Made by a program: the position numbers and the translations under genes
Notes under the pieces: model-generated
What the model was told of the DNA's origin: nothing
Database searches by the model: none
The model's input: the letters and a program-made list of their open reading frames with translations, nothing else
Shown: piece by piece, positions 43,901 through 55,006 of the stretch
Layout: each line of letters starts with the position of its first letter
How positions within the stretch are numbered: position 1 is the first letter of the stretch
NCBI GenBank assembly: GCA_029449245.1
Contig: JANATF010000004.1
Span: 1,984,001 to 2,048,000, forward strand
DNA from: Mortierella alpina
Taxonomy: Eukaryota; Mortierellomycota; Mortierellomycetes; Mortierellales; Mortierellaceae
Reading direction: 5' to 3'
DNA length: 64,000 bases

Positions 43901-46900
43901 CCGCCGCTTACTCATAACTAGCGCGGACCCGGATGTGATTATTGAAGAATCATCGAATGAATACGAGCTCCAACAGTTCGTGTTTACGCCATCAACGAGA
44001 GAAAGGGTCAAGGCTTGGCTCAAAGATATGTGGGCGACAGAGAACCGAATCGACTCGGAGCAAAAGCCACTGACGACTTACATCTCCTTCCTGGAGCTTG
44101 CGATGAATCATCAAGGAGTCGGCGGTAAGCGTAAAGATGCGCCCAAATTAGCATAGTACGCGACGATATCAATGGATGAATGACTGACCTCCTGAAGGTG
44201 TGCCAATAGAAAAGGGCTTGCACTCCACTGCCTTGACCTGTCTTCTCGAGCTATTCTCTTTAGCACCAAGCAGTCTCTCGCAGCAGTACTCGAATCGCTT
44301 AAGCTGGTTCAAGGTAACTCTACCAATCTTGAGTGTCTACTGCATGACATGTGTCGTAAACAATACTGATCCCAAGATGCATGGTGTAGACCTATATCGG
44401 CTCGACATCTGCAGAGTCCCGCCATGCTGTTGCGCACATCCTTGGAATAGTTGGAACTGACAATCTAGGCTCTGGCAACTCCCAGCGCGAAGTTTTTCTG
44501 CAGTTTCTCCTTGAACTCTTCAATGTTGTCAAGGACAAGACAAAGCAGGTATGGCCATCTATTAGGATAATGTTGTATATCGTTGAAATGCACGCATCGA
44601 GAGACACACTGTTCAACTAATATATAACATATAATCGTACGCAACATAGACGACAACTGAACAGCATCATGGAAGCCTGTTGGCTATGGGTTATATTCTT
44701 GGACGTGTTCTTTACCGCCACCCATCTCAACCCTTTGAGATCGTGCCCGAGCCAGAGTTTCAGAGCATGGTTGCTGAAATCGTTGGTGATCTCGACTCCA
44801 AGCAGAACATGTGCATCTCTGCAGCGAGCATCTGTCTCGGCGAAATCGGCAGGTATGGCGTGATACCGTCCAAGGATACAGGCAAGGATGTTAAAAAACT
44901 GATTGAGATAGCCAACAGCACCAAAGACGTTAAAGTCCAGGAACACGCCATCGCAGCACTAGGCCACATTGGTGTTGGCAACCCGGATCAAGTCCAGGTC
45001 ATTTTGACATTCTTTTATGAGTTCGGGCCAAAGCAAACCAAGCAGACAGAGGTTAATTTCACGATTGGCGAGGCGATAGCCTGCATCGGTGCAGGATGGA
45101 AGTGTTCAGCCATGGATGTATATGCAGATATTGCAGATCAAACCCCAAACATGGTCGACGTAGAGCGCTCTGTCATGGATGGTATCCTGAATACCGTGCT
45201 TGATGTCATGGCCCCTTCTCCTAAAGCGGCTACAAAGAAGGCAGCGTGCATTTGGCTCCTCTCTCTCGTCAAGTTCTGCTCCAGTCATGCGAGCGTCAAG
45301 GTACCTCGAACGGGAACTATAGCTCGCTCAACTGCGAAATTAGTCCCCATACTAAGTATACATGTTCTCATGTGTTCACAAATTAGCTTCAGCTTCCAAG
45401 GCTGCATGCGGTATTCTCGGGTCTGCTTTCCGATCGTGATGGTAAATCTAAAGCTTTCTTGAAAACTTACCGTATTAACACTTTCATCTCCCGTAAATAC
45501 CAGCGCAGGTTGAATCGTTTACAGCGCTGACCATTAAGCCATCTCATCTCATCTTTCACAGAACTGACGCAAGAAGTAGCCTCGAAGGGAATTGGTCTGG
45601 TTTATGAGCTGGGTGACCAGTCAATCAGGAGTCAGCTCGTTGGGTCTCTTGTTGGAATGTTTGGCGAGGGCAGGAAACCATCGTCCAAGGTCACCGGTGA
45701 GACAGAGCTCTTTGATGGAAATGTTCTTGGACAGACACCCGATGGGTCGTCGCTGTCAACCTATCAGTCGATCCTCTCCCTGGCAAGTGACATGAACCAG
45801 CCTGAACTTGTGTACAAGTTTATGCATCTGGCTAGCCACAACTCCATGTGGCAGTCGAGGAAGGGAGCTGCATTCGGCTTTTCGTCCATCGTGTCGCAAG
45901 CAGAGTTAGAGCTGAAGCCGTATCTAGCTACGTTGATTCCACGTCTCTACCGTTACCAGTACGACCCCAACCCGAAGGTTAATGAGGCCATGACAAGCAT
46001 TTGGAGATCACTAGTCAAGGAGCCAAAGAAAGCCGTTCAGGAGTACTTTGACGTGATTATTAACGACTTACTGGAGAGTATGGGCGCGAGACAGTGGAGG
46101 ACGCGTGAATCGAGGTAGGTTTAATCCCGTGTGTGTTTGGATTGAATGTTTTTTGAAGTTACGTTCCCTGACAAGCTGCACTGCGTAAATACACTCGTAG
46201 CTGCTTGGCTATGGCGGACTTGCTTCAAGGACGCTCGGTCGAGGAAATCGAAAAGTATCTGGAGAAGATATGGACCATGTCGTTTCGTACTCTAGACGAC
46301 ATTAAGGAGAGCGTCCGCACCGCCGCGTTTAAAACATGCCGAGCTCTAACTTTGATGACAGTAAGATACTGCGATCCTAAACATGTGTCAGAGGCAGAGG
46401 GCAAGAGAGTTTTAGACATCATTGTTCCGTTCCTGGTGGGAAAAGGACTTCTGTCAACCGCAGAAGAGGTCTCCAAGTTTAGCCTGACAACCATCTTGAA
46501 GATCTGCAAACAAGCTGGCCCGCTCCTTCGCTCTCATATCCCAGTAATTGTTGTCGCGTTACTGGACGGACTGACATCGATGGAACCCCAAATGTTGAGT
46601 AAGTTGAAGCGCTTTCAAGTATCCAACACCCTCACCTCAACATTCACCCTCACGTCAGTCAAGGCACTCCAGTCCAACCATGTCTGACCTTTGGGTATAT
46701 GACAATTTAGATTATTTGAGTTTCCACACCGAAAAATACCAGCTGACGAACGAGCAGCTCGAGAGCAGCCGTCTTAATGCTGCAAAGCTGTCGCCCATGG
46801 TAACGTTTCCGGCCCTCTGCTTTGAGTCAAGCACGTTCTTTGAGCGCGCGCTCTTAAATGCTTACCCTAAGTCTAATCTCTCATAACGCAACTCAGATGG

Positions 46901-48842
46901 AAGGCATCGAGGCATGCGTTGAGAACATTGACGACTCTGTCATGTCAGAGCTGTCCAGCCAGCTCATAGCCACCATTAGAAAGGCCGTCGGCCTGCCCAC
47001 TAAGGTATTTTGAATACATGGATTGAAGACTTTGCCCCGATGACCTGAGTAAGGCCCCTCCGCTAACATGTCCCTACTTCGATTTCTCCCTCGACTGCAG
47101 GCTGGCTGTGCTCACCTTTTGGTTTCGATGTGCATCAAGAAACCGGCGGTTGTAAGGCCACTCAGCGATACTTTTCTGAAAACCCTTGGCTCAGCGATCA
47201 AGGATAAATCGCCAGCAGTACGCAAATCGTATGCCGTTGCTGCGGGGTATACTTCTCGTTTGGCGACAAATGCGGCGCTAGTCAAATTCATCGAAAGACT
47301 CGGAGGATATTATTTGGAAACAGAAGGTAGCTGGTGAAAGTCTTTTATCTGCTTCGATTATTATGCGCGACCTCGAAGTGGGACTGTTTCCTATGCTAAC
47401 CGGATGAACGATTGCCTCACGCTAAAGAGGATGAGTTGCGATCGACATCTGCAATCACAGTGCGCGAGATTTCTAAAAACGCTTCTGATAGGTTCAAGGA
47501 GGTGGCTTCTGCTATTTTGCCAATCGTCTACTATGGATCGTTTGATTCCAGTAAGGACATCGCCGGCATATGGAAAGACGTTTGGGAGGAGCACACTACA
47601 GGTTCAGCGTCCGCGGTCAAACTCTATGCAGATGAAATTGTGAAGCTGCTTTCGACGCAACTGCTTTCGACCTCATGGAACGCTAAGAAGCAATCCGCAA
47701 CTGCACTCAAGGCTGTTGCTACACTGATGGGTACTTATTTCTATGTTTTACAGCTCTGTCCATTCCCCTCGCGGCACGTTTTACAAGGCTCGGTTGATTT
47801 ACATACTGACGTGCTGCATTGCTTTCACCTTAGACCTGAACAAGTATGCTGAAGGTCTGCTAACACTTGTTGTGGATGGCCTGTCGGGGCGAACATGGCA
47901 GGGCAAGGAGCAGGTTGTTGAGTTGCTCCCGTCTCTAGCCCTGTCCTCAAAAGGCTTTCTTGATGACAAACCTTTCAAACAACAAGAGCTTGCCAAGGTA
48001 CTATTTACACGACATGATAAACTTCTTGGTCCTAGTAATGAATATCTTGACTAACCATGTTGTCCTCATATTGTCTAGGTACTTTTAAGAGAGTCCAAGA
48101 AGGTCAACAAGCAGTATCGTCGGTATGCAATTGACGCACTTGGAAAATATCTGGATGCCTTCCCCCAACTGGAATATTTCCTGGAGGTGAAGTCGGTCCT
48201 GTTTGACCTCCTGGAAGATAAAGATGAGATGGATGTTGACGACGATGAGCATGAGAAGCCGCTGCAATTGATGGTCAGGGCCAGCGCAGCACGAGCAGTT
48301 GGAATGGCCTGGACCAGAAGTGCACAAATGCAAGGTAATATTTCAGAGTAGTGAAGTCATGTGTCAGGCCATGGATAAGGATAATCTCGCCTATGAGACT
48401 AAACATATTCAGCCTCTATCTCATTCTTCCTCTTTCATTATCACTCAAAGCACAATACTCATCAGAGTTTGTGGCAGTGCTAAGTAAGGCGCTCATTCAC
48501 AATATCTGGAATGTCCGAAGCGCCGTCTTGGAATCGTTTAGCAAGTTCTTTACAAAACTCGACGTTGAACACAAGGATGCAGTTGTTAGTGAGGAAACGT
48601 TGGTGCTGATCTTGGACAGCTTGCTGGAAGGCAGCTTGAAGGACTACAAGTATGTCGGTTTGCGGAACCAAGGGCTAGATGTTCTGAGAAGTTTTATCGG
48701 CAAGATTTATGGTATGAGAAACCTTTGAAATTGTGCATGAATGAATACAGGATGGGATGACGGAAAACTGGTATTCAAAAAACAGCTTGGCTATCCATTT
48801 AGGAACATCTCTGTGCTCCCCACCGGTCCTAAGCAAGCTTAA
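40920..48842 (+). CDS. ECM29: proteasome adaptor/scaffold ECM29, HEAT-repeat protein, 1,853 aa
   Basis: Twenty-seven exons with consistent phases (1,854 codons): 40920-40938, 41038-41168, 41255-41419, 41497-41586, 41696-41859, 41952-42093, 42185-42422, 42553-42684, 42779-42843, 42931-43021, 43075-43152, 43201-43448, 43551-44124, 44198-44313, 44390-44548, 44650-45300, 45393-45441, 45562-46114, 46201-46598, 46711-46799, 46897-47004, 47101-47326, 47428-47730, 47834-47997, 48079-48334, 48451-48711, 48751-48842. It matches Ecm29 throughout: VELRFALAESD and ILTHINKRIRP near the start, EEHQARFCAVKYATGLFPFSD, LTQEVASKGIGLVYELG, DDIKESVRTAAFKTCRAL and PAVRKSYAVAAGY. Length is close to yeast Ecm29. It tethers the 19S cap to the 20S core and links proteasomes to endomembranes and quality control. 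Exon 1 encodes only six full codons. Confidence 0.94.
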
Positions 48843-49360
48843 AGCGACTCTTGCAGTCGTCAAAAAGGATCCTCTCCCTAGTATCTCAGAGGTAGCCTGC
48901 GGGATGGAGGCTCGCTTGAACACCACCAGTTCTCCATAGCAGTGCTCACAAGCAGCGACTCATGCTGTCGTTCTGGAAAGCTGAAATATACTTTCTGCTG
49001 TATTTGGAACGTCTAATGTAAAAAGCGAGCCCGCGCAGTTACAGGCCTACAACTCAAAGTCGCACAGTTATCCCTTTTGCACGTTGATTTCGCTCTACTG
49101 CGCAACTAAAACAAGCAGGTGGCCATTAAATCGTCAAGGTGCAGGTTGAAAAATGCGCAGTGAACTTTGTGATTGCTTTGCATTGAGTTTGAATTTCGCC
49201 ACATACCAGGTGCAATTTTGACGAATTTTGCCACTACCATGGTGCACCATAAAGCGAGCGCGTGATACGCGCGCTGCCGTCCTGAAACTTCCCCACTTCC
49301 ATCCACCCATCGCCCCATCTCAAAAGAAACTGAAGCAGGAAAAACAATAAAATTGATACC
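48843..49360. other. intergenic between ECM29 and the transposase stub
   Basis: No supported gene. The segment marks the change from the conserved gene block to the transposon-rich region. Confidence 0.4.
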
Positions 49361-49590
49361 TCAACAAGAGAAAGAATAATTGAGCTCGTCATGAATCAGG
49401 GCATGACCATGGCATTGGTGGCTCGCAATTTCAGTATCCCTGCATCCGCTGTTCGAAGCATTGTCAACACCTTCATTCATACCAGCCGCGTAGAAAAGCT
49501 GCCCAGGGGCGGCAATCGCGGCAGCAGAGTCGAACAAGCGCATCTCGACTGGCTAACCGAGAACATGGATGCGTTTGCCGGTCGTCCTTG
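49349..49590 (+). pseudogene. truncated transposase N-terminus (Tc1/IS630-like paired helix-turn-helix)
   Basis: The open frame enters before the ATG at 49391 (STRERIIELVMNQGMTM) and reads through two helix-turn-helix units: AVRSIVNTFIHTSRV, then LPRGGNRGSRVEQAHLDWL. The order matches the DNA-binding start of Tc1/mariner and IS630-type transposases, where the R-G-G-x-R linker separates the two helices. It stops at 49591, just before the linker to the DDE domain, and no catalytic part was found downstream. This is a stub of an old DNA transposon, not an active gene. Confidence 0.65.
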
Positions 49591-49936
49591 AAATATATTA
49601 TTGAAGATTGGGTCAAGGAAGTAAAGTGAGAAAAAGATGTGGGTCCACACACCACACATCGTGAGCATTTATTATGGAACCCTGGCAGAAATGCGTATAC
49701 GGGTTCGTGACTATGTACGTGTGCTTGGGCTCTGGTGAATATACCACAGAGCATTCCCCCCCTTTGGAGAATGAGGCACGAATTCAGGTGATTCATGGGA
49801 TATGAAGCAGACTCAAAACTCACGGATTTGTTTGTATTTGTATGTGCATAGCACGATGGAACAGCGGTGTGTCGCAGAAAAAATAAAAATAAAAAAAAAC
49901 GTGTTTATATGATGCTTAATTGCAAGAAGGTTATTG

Positions 49937-50560
49937 CTACGGCCTAGGTGACATCATGCCGCGATTCATTGGACATTTCCTAGTCTTGTGCGCGGCGCGC
50001 GTGCCCGGTAAGTGGGAGCAGTTGGTGCAGTGCTCGTCGCCAGAAGTGGTGGTAACTTCATTGACTGAGTATGCGGACATGTGCATTACAGAGGAAGTCC
50101 TAGCTGTGACCGAAGGTGCGGCAGGTACTGCTGGTGGGACAACGGTGGTGGAGGACGTGTCAGCAGGCGATGTAGTAAGCCGTCGACGTTTGGGTCGTGA
50201 GCCATCGTGCTCACCATTCCAGATATAGCGTACCAGGAGGTCGTCTGTCGTTTCCTCTGAGTCTTCGAACTCGCGCGCTCTGTCAAACGTGCACGCGTAC
50301 TGCTCGAGGGAGCGTTTAACCGTGCGTATGGCCTTGTCGCAGCCGTCTATGGCGTCGCTGAACGTGCCCAACCTCTCGTCCGACTCGGTATTCGGGACAG
50401 GGATTACAGGTTTGAAATACCCTTCCGGTGCGTTGTACGCCTTGTACCTATCGCAGAGCTCCGCCGTGTGGTGACAGTTCCAAAGGGTCTTGGATGCTTC
50501 AAGGCGTCGCAAGAGAGCTTGCACATTGCGCGCTGCAAAGGTAGCAGCCATCCTTTCCAT
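49937..50560 (-). CDS. uncharacterised protein with a CxxC...HxxxxC end, 207 aa
   Basis: An open frame of 207 codons from the ATG at 50560; the frame stays open about 120 nt further upstream with similar composition, so the true start may be earlier or the gene may be 5'-truncated. The N-terminal part looks helical (AARNVQALLRRLEASKTLWN). A basic patch PKRRR sits in the middle, resembling a nuclear signal. The C-terminus has C-x2-C-x9-H-x4-C (EHCTNCSHLPG, then HKTRKC), related in layout to a retroviral-type zinc knuckle but with a longer loop. It neighbours Ty3-type fragments, so it may be a diverged gag or accessory protein of a mobile element. Family not recognised. Confidence 0.35.
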   Translation of the reverse strand: MERMAATFAARNVQALLRRLEASKTLWNCHHTAELCDRYKAYNAPEGYFKPVIPVPNTESDERLGTFSDAIDGCDKAIRTVKRSLEQYACTFDRAREFEDSEETTDDLLVRYIWNGEHDGSRPKRRRLTTSPADTSSTTVVPPAVPAAPSVTARTSSVMHMSAYSVNEVTTTSGDEHCTNCSHLPGTRAAHKTRKCPMNRGMMSPRP

Positions 50561-50746
50561 GCGAGAAGGTTTCCACTTGGCTGGTGGGGCCAGGTCGTGA
50601 AGATGGAGTTCGTGGAATCCTCGGTATGAACTGATGGAATCGCGAAAAGACGCGCGTGGAGATCAGGAGGTGTGCGACTATTGCTGCGGTGCTCAGGGGC
50701 GATAGTAGTCGTTGGGACTGTGTCCTCAGGGCTGTCCTCGACGGTC

Positions 50747-51186
50747 TAGGGTTTCGGCGTTGAGCCGAAATACGAAGTACGATCCGATCCGAATGCCATT
50801 CATTCGTATGGGATAGAGGCTCCATACGATCCGACAGGTTTTCGTATCGGCTTCGGTTGTTCTACATAAAATACGATCCGAACATCGGATTAGCCGAAGT
50901 CCCATACGAACCGACCGCCATACGAACCTCTAAGACGATCTGCATACGATCCGACTGCCATACGAACCTATACGAACAGCATACGATCCGAAAAAGAACG
51001 AAAGCGATACGATCAGCATACGATCCGAAGTCCATACGAACACAATAGCAAGCCGATCCGATCGGCTTTTTTTCTCCTCCCCATACGAACTTTCGTATGG
51101 CGTATCGTATCGTATATGCCCTAGTATTTCCGGATCGTACTTCGACAGCCTCAAATACGATCCGATCCAGCCGATCAGAAACCCTA
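50747..51186. mobile_element. 440-bp element with short inverted ends and dense internal motif repeats
   Basis: The segment is bounded by the 9-bp inverted ends TAGGGTTTC (50747-50755) and GAAACCCTA (51178-51186). Between them the motifs ATACGATCCGA and CATACGAAC recur many times in both orientations, which is typical of subterminal repeats of non-autonomous DNA transposons. No coding capacity. The right end cuts exactly into the Ty3-type reverse transcriptase frame, which stops on entering the element. No target-site duplication was found: the flanks read CGACGGTC on the left and CTTGAAAT on the right. Confidence 0.6.
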
Positions 51187-52520
51187 CTTGAAATCAAAGT
51201 CGTACTCCTGTAGCAACTCCATCCAACGTGCCTGTCTGCGAGTCAGTTTGGGTTGCGTTGGAAAGTGGCGAAGCGTGGCGTGATCCGTGTACACGACGAA
51301 GTGTGATCCATCCAGATAGTAACGCCATGTCTTCAGCGCGTGAACGACAGCCAGCAGCTCCTGTTCGTGTGTTGGATAGTTCCTATCTGCAGAATTCATC
51401 TTCCTGGATGTGAACGCCACTGGTCTCGAGACTCCATGTTCGTCTGTCTGAAAAAGGACGGCTCCAACAGCGAATCCAGACGCAACAGCTTCAACAGTGG
51501 TGGCTAGGTCGGGGTCAAAGATCCTGAGTACCGGTGCTTTGCTGATGGCGTCCTTGAGAGCGGTGAAGGCGTGTTCCTTGTCAGGGTCCCAAGAGAATGG
51601 CACGCCCTCACCTAAGAGACCAGTCAACGGTAATGCGATGACAGCAAATCCATCGATATACTGTTGGTAAAACTGAGCGAGGCCAATGAATTGTTGCACA
51701 TCCTTCTGCTTGCTAGGTCGAGGCCACTCGCGAATGGCGCGGACGAGACCAGCGTTGGTGTGGATCCCGTCCTTGGAGATTACGTGTCCCAAAAACTCCG
51801 TCTCTTCCTGCACGAACGAACACTTGCTCAGTTTGACGTAGAGTCCGTGTTTGCGCAGAAGGGTCAGCGCACTCCTGATGTGGTCCAGGTGTTCCTCCTT
51901 TGTTTTCGAGTAGATCAGGATGTCATCGAGGTAAATGACCACCCATTTGTCGAGGATCGGGTCGAACACGTTAAACATCATGTTTGAAAAAGAGGCAGGA
52001 GCGTTAGTCAACCCGAAAGGGACAACGTTGAACTCAAAGTGACCGTAACGACAACGGAAAGCTGTTTTGTGAGTGTGTGGTTCGTAAACACGCTGTTGAT
52101 GGTAACCGGAAAGGAGGTCGAGTTTGGTGAAGAACTTCGCACCCCGGAAGCGGTCGATGAGCTCGTCAATGCGGGGAAGGGGGTGTCGGTTTTTGCGAGT
52201 GATTCGGTTGAGACCGCGGTAGTCGACGCACATGCGAAGCGAACCGTCCTTCTTCTTAACGAAGAGAACTGGTGCTCCGTATGGGGACGTGCTGGGTTTG
52301 ATGAACTTCTTTTTCAGCAGGTCATCCAACTGCTTCCTGAGCTCATCGAGTTCCGCAGTGGAGAGGCGAACGACGGGACGGACAGGGGGGTCGGCGGTGG
52401 GGTCTGTTTCAATTTTCATTGCGTCGCCTCGGTCTGGTGGGAGACTGTCAGGGAGGGAAGTTGGGAATACATCACGAAACTCGTCGAGGATGGGAAGAAC
52501 GTCGGCAGGGACGGGTGGTG
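51187..52520 (-). pseudogene. Ty3-type retroelement 1: reverse transcriptase and RNase H fragment
   Basis: Reading on the minus strand, the frame opens near 52520 with ILDEFRDVFP and continues through the RT motifs VDYRGLNRITRKN, FFTKLDLLSGYHQ, PFGLTNAPASF and [12 protein letters not shown]. RNase H follows, to WMELLQEYDFDFK, and the frame then ends where the 440-bp element begins. In RNase H the first catalytic Asp (usual form T-D-A-S) is replaced: the stretch reads VEAVASGFAVGAVL. Gag, protease and integrase are missing. This is a dead, internally deleted copy, less similar to the other elements here than elements 2 and 4 are to each other. Confidence 0.88.
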
Positions 52521-52522
52521 TG

Positions 52523-52733
52523 TGTGATATTCTATATGATTATGAGATACTAACTTACTAGGTACTGAAGTCAACGAGAACAAAAAGAGGGTTTATTTTG
52601 ATCCGCGCTCATGGAGCCCTTATATCGGGCCCCATGATCACGTCACAGTAGATATTTGGTTCTTGTAGAAATAAAAAGGGAGGTGCGACTCAGGTACACA
52701 GTCCCTGAGCCCCACACCGACTAGGACATGACA
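52523..52733 (-). repeat. putative LTR of retroelement 1
   Basis: On the minus strand the segment starts TGTCATGTCC and ends ATATCACA, so it has the TG...CA ends of an LTR. It contains a TATA-like GATATAAGG and is about 211 bp long. One side abuts the broken reverse transcriptase of element 2 (after AAAAAGGTCC), the other the reverse transcriptase of element 1. The simplest reading is that element 1 inserted into element 2 and later lost its gag and protease by internal deletion. No second copy was seen in the window. Confidence 0.4.
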
Positions 52734-55006
52734 GGACCTTTTTGACTTGTGCGGTGTGCTCGTCAAGTGATTCGGAATATATGAGAATATCGTCAAGGTA
52801 GACAACAAAATCATCCAAGTAGTCGCGCAGGACGTCGTTCACGAACGCTTGGAAGGTTCCTGGGGCATTCATGAGCCCGAATGGCATGACTTGATACTCA
52901 AAGTGACTACGGCCCCTTATCGAACCGCTCGAATCGGATTTGGCCTAATCCGAGTTCGAATGTACTGTGGAGCGTTCGAGTCCGCTTTGATTCCGAATGG
53001 ACTTGCATGTTCGAATCCGATTCGAATAGATCGAATAGTTCGAGCATTCGAAGCGCTCGAGCATTCGGATCATTCGAACACTCGATCATTCGAACACTCT
53101 ATCATTCGAACACTCTATCATTCGGATCACTCGTGCATTCGGAGCGCTCGAGCTTCACTTGAATGGTCTCATGCTCTTACGGCTGTTATTGATGATCCTC
53201 TGTACCTAACCGCTTGTGTTAACACACGTGGAAGTGATCCTTGATCCTGAAGCGTTCGGATCAACCATTTGCATCAAGGCAAGCGTTTTTATGCGTGGTT
53301 CGCCCACTACTTTCTTTACATGGCTCGCGCCCGCACTTTTTTTACATGGCTTGCTCACGCGCTTCTCCATGAACTCAATTGCCCTGCTAGACAATCGTAG
53401 ATCTACAGTTATCGTCGCACGCTGTTATAAATGTTGTCTGGATCATTGGCACAAGGAGAGTGAGTCGGGCTATTGGAGTGCTCGAACACTCAATCATATA
53501 GACCGCTCGGACACTCGATCATTCGAAGAGTTCGATCGCTCGAGCATTCGGACCGCTCGAGCATTCGGACTGCTCGAAGTAAGCTCCATTCGGATCATTC
53601 GAATCATTCGAATCGAAGCGAGCAACATGCCATTCAAATCGAATCGGATCCGCCCTGCTTCGAGTCCGATTCGAGTCATTCGAAGCGCATTCGGATTCGG
53701 ATTTCTCAGTTCGATAAGGGGCCGTAAAAGTGACTGTAACGACAGCGAAACGCGGTCTTCCATTCGTCGCCTTTCGCTATCCGGAGAAGGTTGTAGGCAC
53801 CACGCATGTCCAATTTGGTAAAGTACTTGGCTTTTCCTAACTGGTCAAACGTTTCGGAGATCAGTGGTAAAGGGCATCGATTGGGAGTTGTGATTTTGTT
53901 AAGGCCTCGGTAATCGACACAAAGGCGAAGGGAACCGTCTTTTTTCTTGACAAAGAGAATGGGCGCTCCGGCTGGGGATTCCGAGCGGCGAATGAAACCT
54001 TTAGCCAGGTTTTCTTTGAGATATTCGTGTAGGGCCTTGAGCTCCGTCTGCGAGAGATTGTAGACAGGCCCAAAAGGTACGTTGGCGCCTTCTGCAATGG
54101 GAATACTATGGTCGTAGGGTCGGTGTGGCGGGAGTTTGTCCGCCTGAGTCTTGGAGAACACTTGAGAGTATTCAGCGTATTTTTCAGGGAGCTGGATTGT
54201 TGGTTCATCATCACTAAGAGTCGCGGTAGACAATTCTTCGACTTGAGAGATGTCCATCATGTAGCCTACACCCTGTCCCTGCTTGAGCAGTTGACAGAAA
54301 TTGGCGTTGCTGACCAGGGCAATATCCATGGAAGTCGGGTTTCTGACAGGGACAGGTACAGGTGGGTAAATGATAGTAATTGGTGCAGGTTTGAGAACTA
54401 GAGGAGGGGCAGCAGAGCGTGTTTGATTGTTGAAGGGCAGGATAGATGTAGGTAGTGTGGATCGAGCAAGATGTGACAACGCAGAGAAGTTGTGATTTTG
54501 AGTGCAGGCGAGGGTCACTGTTCTCTGATCCCAGTCGATGGAGGGGCTGTGCTTTTTTAGCCAGTCCATTCCAAGGATCACAGAATAGTTACCGAGCGTG
54601 ATGAGTTGAAAGGAATGTACTTCAAAATGTTCTGGGCTGGATTGCATGACAAGACGAGTGGAGTGGTGGGAAGTGTGGATGGTACCATTGGCGAGGGCAA
54701 TGTTGAGTTGTTGATCGACAAGGGGTAGGTGATGTACTTTGGCGAGGTTCTGATGAATAAAGGAAATTGTAGCCCCAGAATCAATCATGGCATTGACGGG
54801 GAGGGAGGACCCTGGAAATACAGAGTGACAGGAATGGTGATGGGAGCGGAGTCATAGACAGGGTCGTGAACAGGAGAAACATTGAAAAGTTGGCCTAGAT
54901 GGGCTTCTCCACTCTTTACTAGGCGTCGTCGTTTCCCAAATTGAACACGAAGGGGTTAGTGTTGGCAGTGGTGGCACTAGAGAGAGTGTGTTGAGCCTTG
55001 TTACCG
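52734..55006 (-). mobile_element. Ty3-type retroelement 2 (inverted near-copy of element 4), interrupted and truncated
   Basis: Reading on the minus strand from 55006: the last codons of gag, the GGGAAAC slip site, protease (MIDSGATISFIHQNLAKV), and reverse transcriptase up to CRYSHF. The 819-bp DNA transposon then intervenes, and RT resumes at 52907 ([28 protein letters not shown]) until it is cut at about 52734. Protein differences from element 4 are few: PLVDQQ versus PIVDQQ, SIDWDQ versus SINWDQ, FNNQTRSAAP versus FASQTRSASP. The copy is non-functional. Confidence 0.88.
52900..53734. mobile_element. 819-bp non-autonomous DNA transposon with 18-bp TIRs and 8-bp target duplication
   Basis: The element proper is 52908-53726. 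Its left end TACGGCCCCTTATCGAAC is the exact reverse complement of its right end. It is flanked by AAAGTGAC at 52900-52907 and again at 53727-53734. The undisturbed sequence in element 4 has this stretch once, which proves the insertion and the duplication. The interior is packed with ATTCGAA/TCGAAT motifs at both ends (for example ATCATTCGAACACTC in tandem near 53070-53130). No transposase is encoded. An 8-bp duplication is characteristic of hAT-type and some P-like transposases. Confidence 0.93.

Noticed and set aside
53040-53130. Possible CRISPR-like repeat array (ATTCGAACACTC units)
   Set aside because: Units are short, adjacent, without unique spacers, and lie inside a TIR element of a eukaryotic genome.
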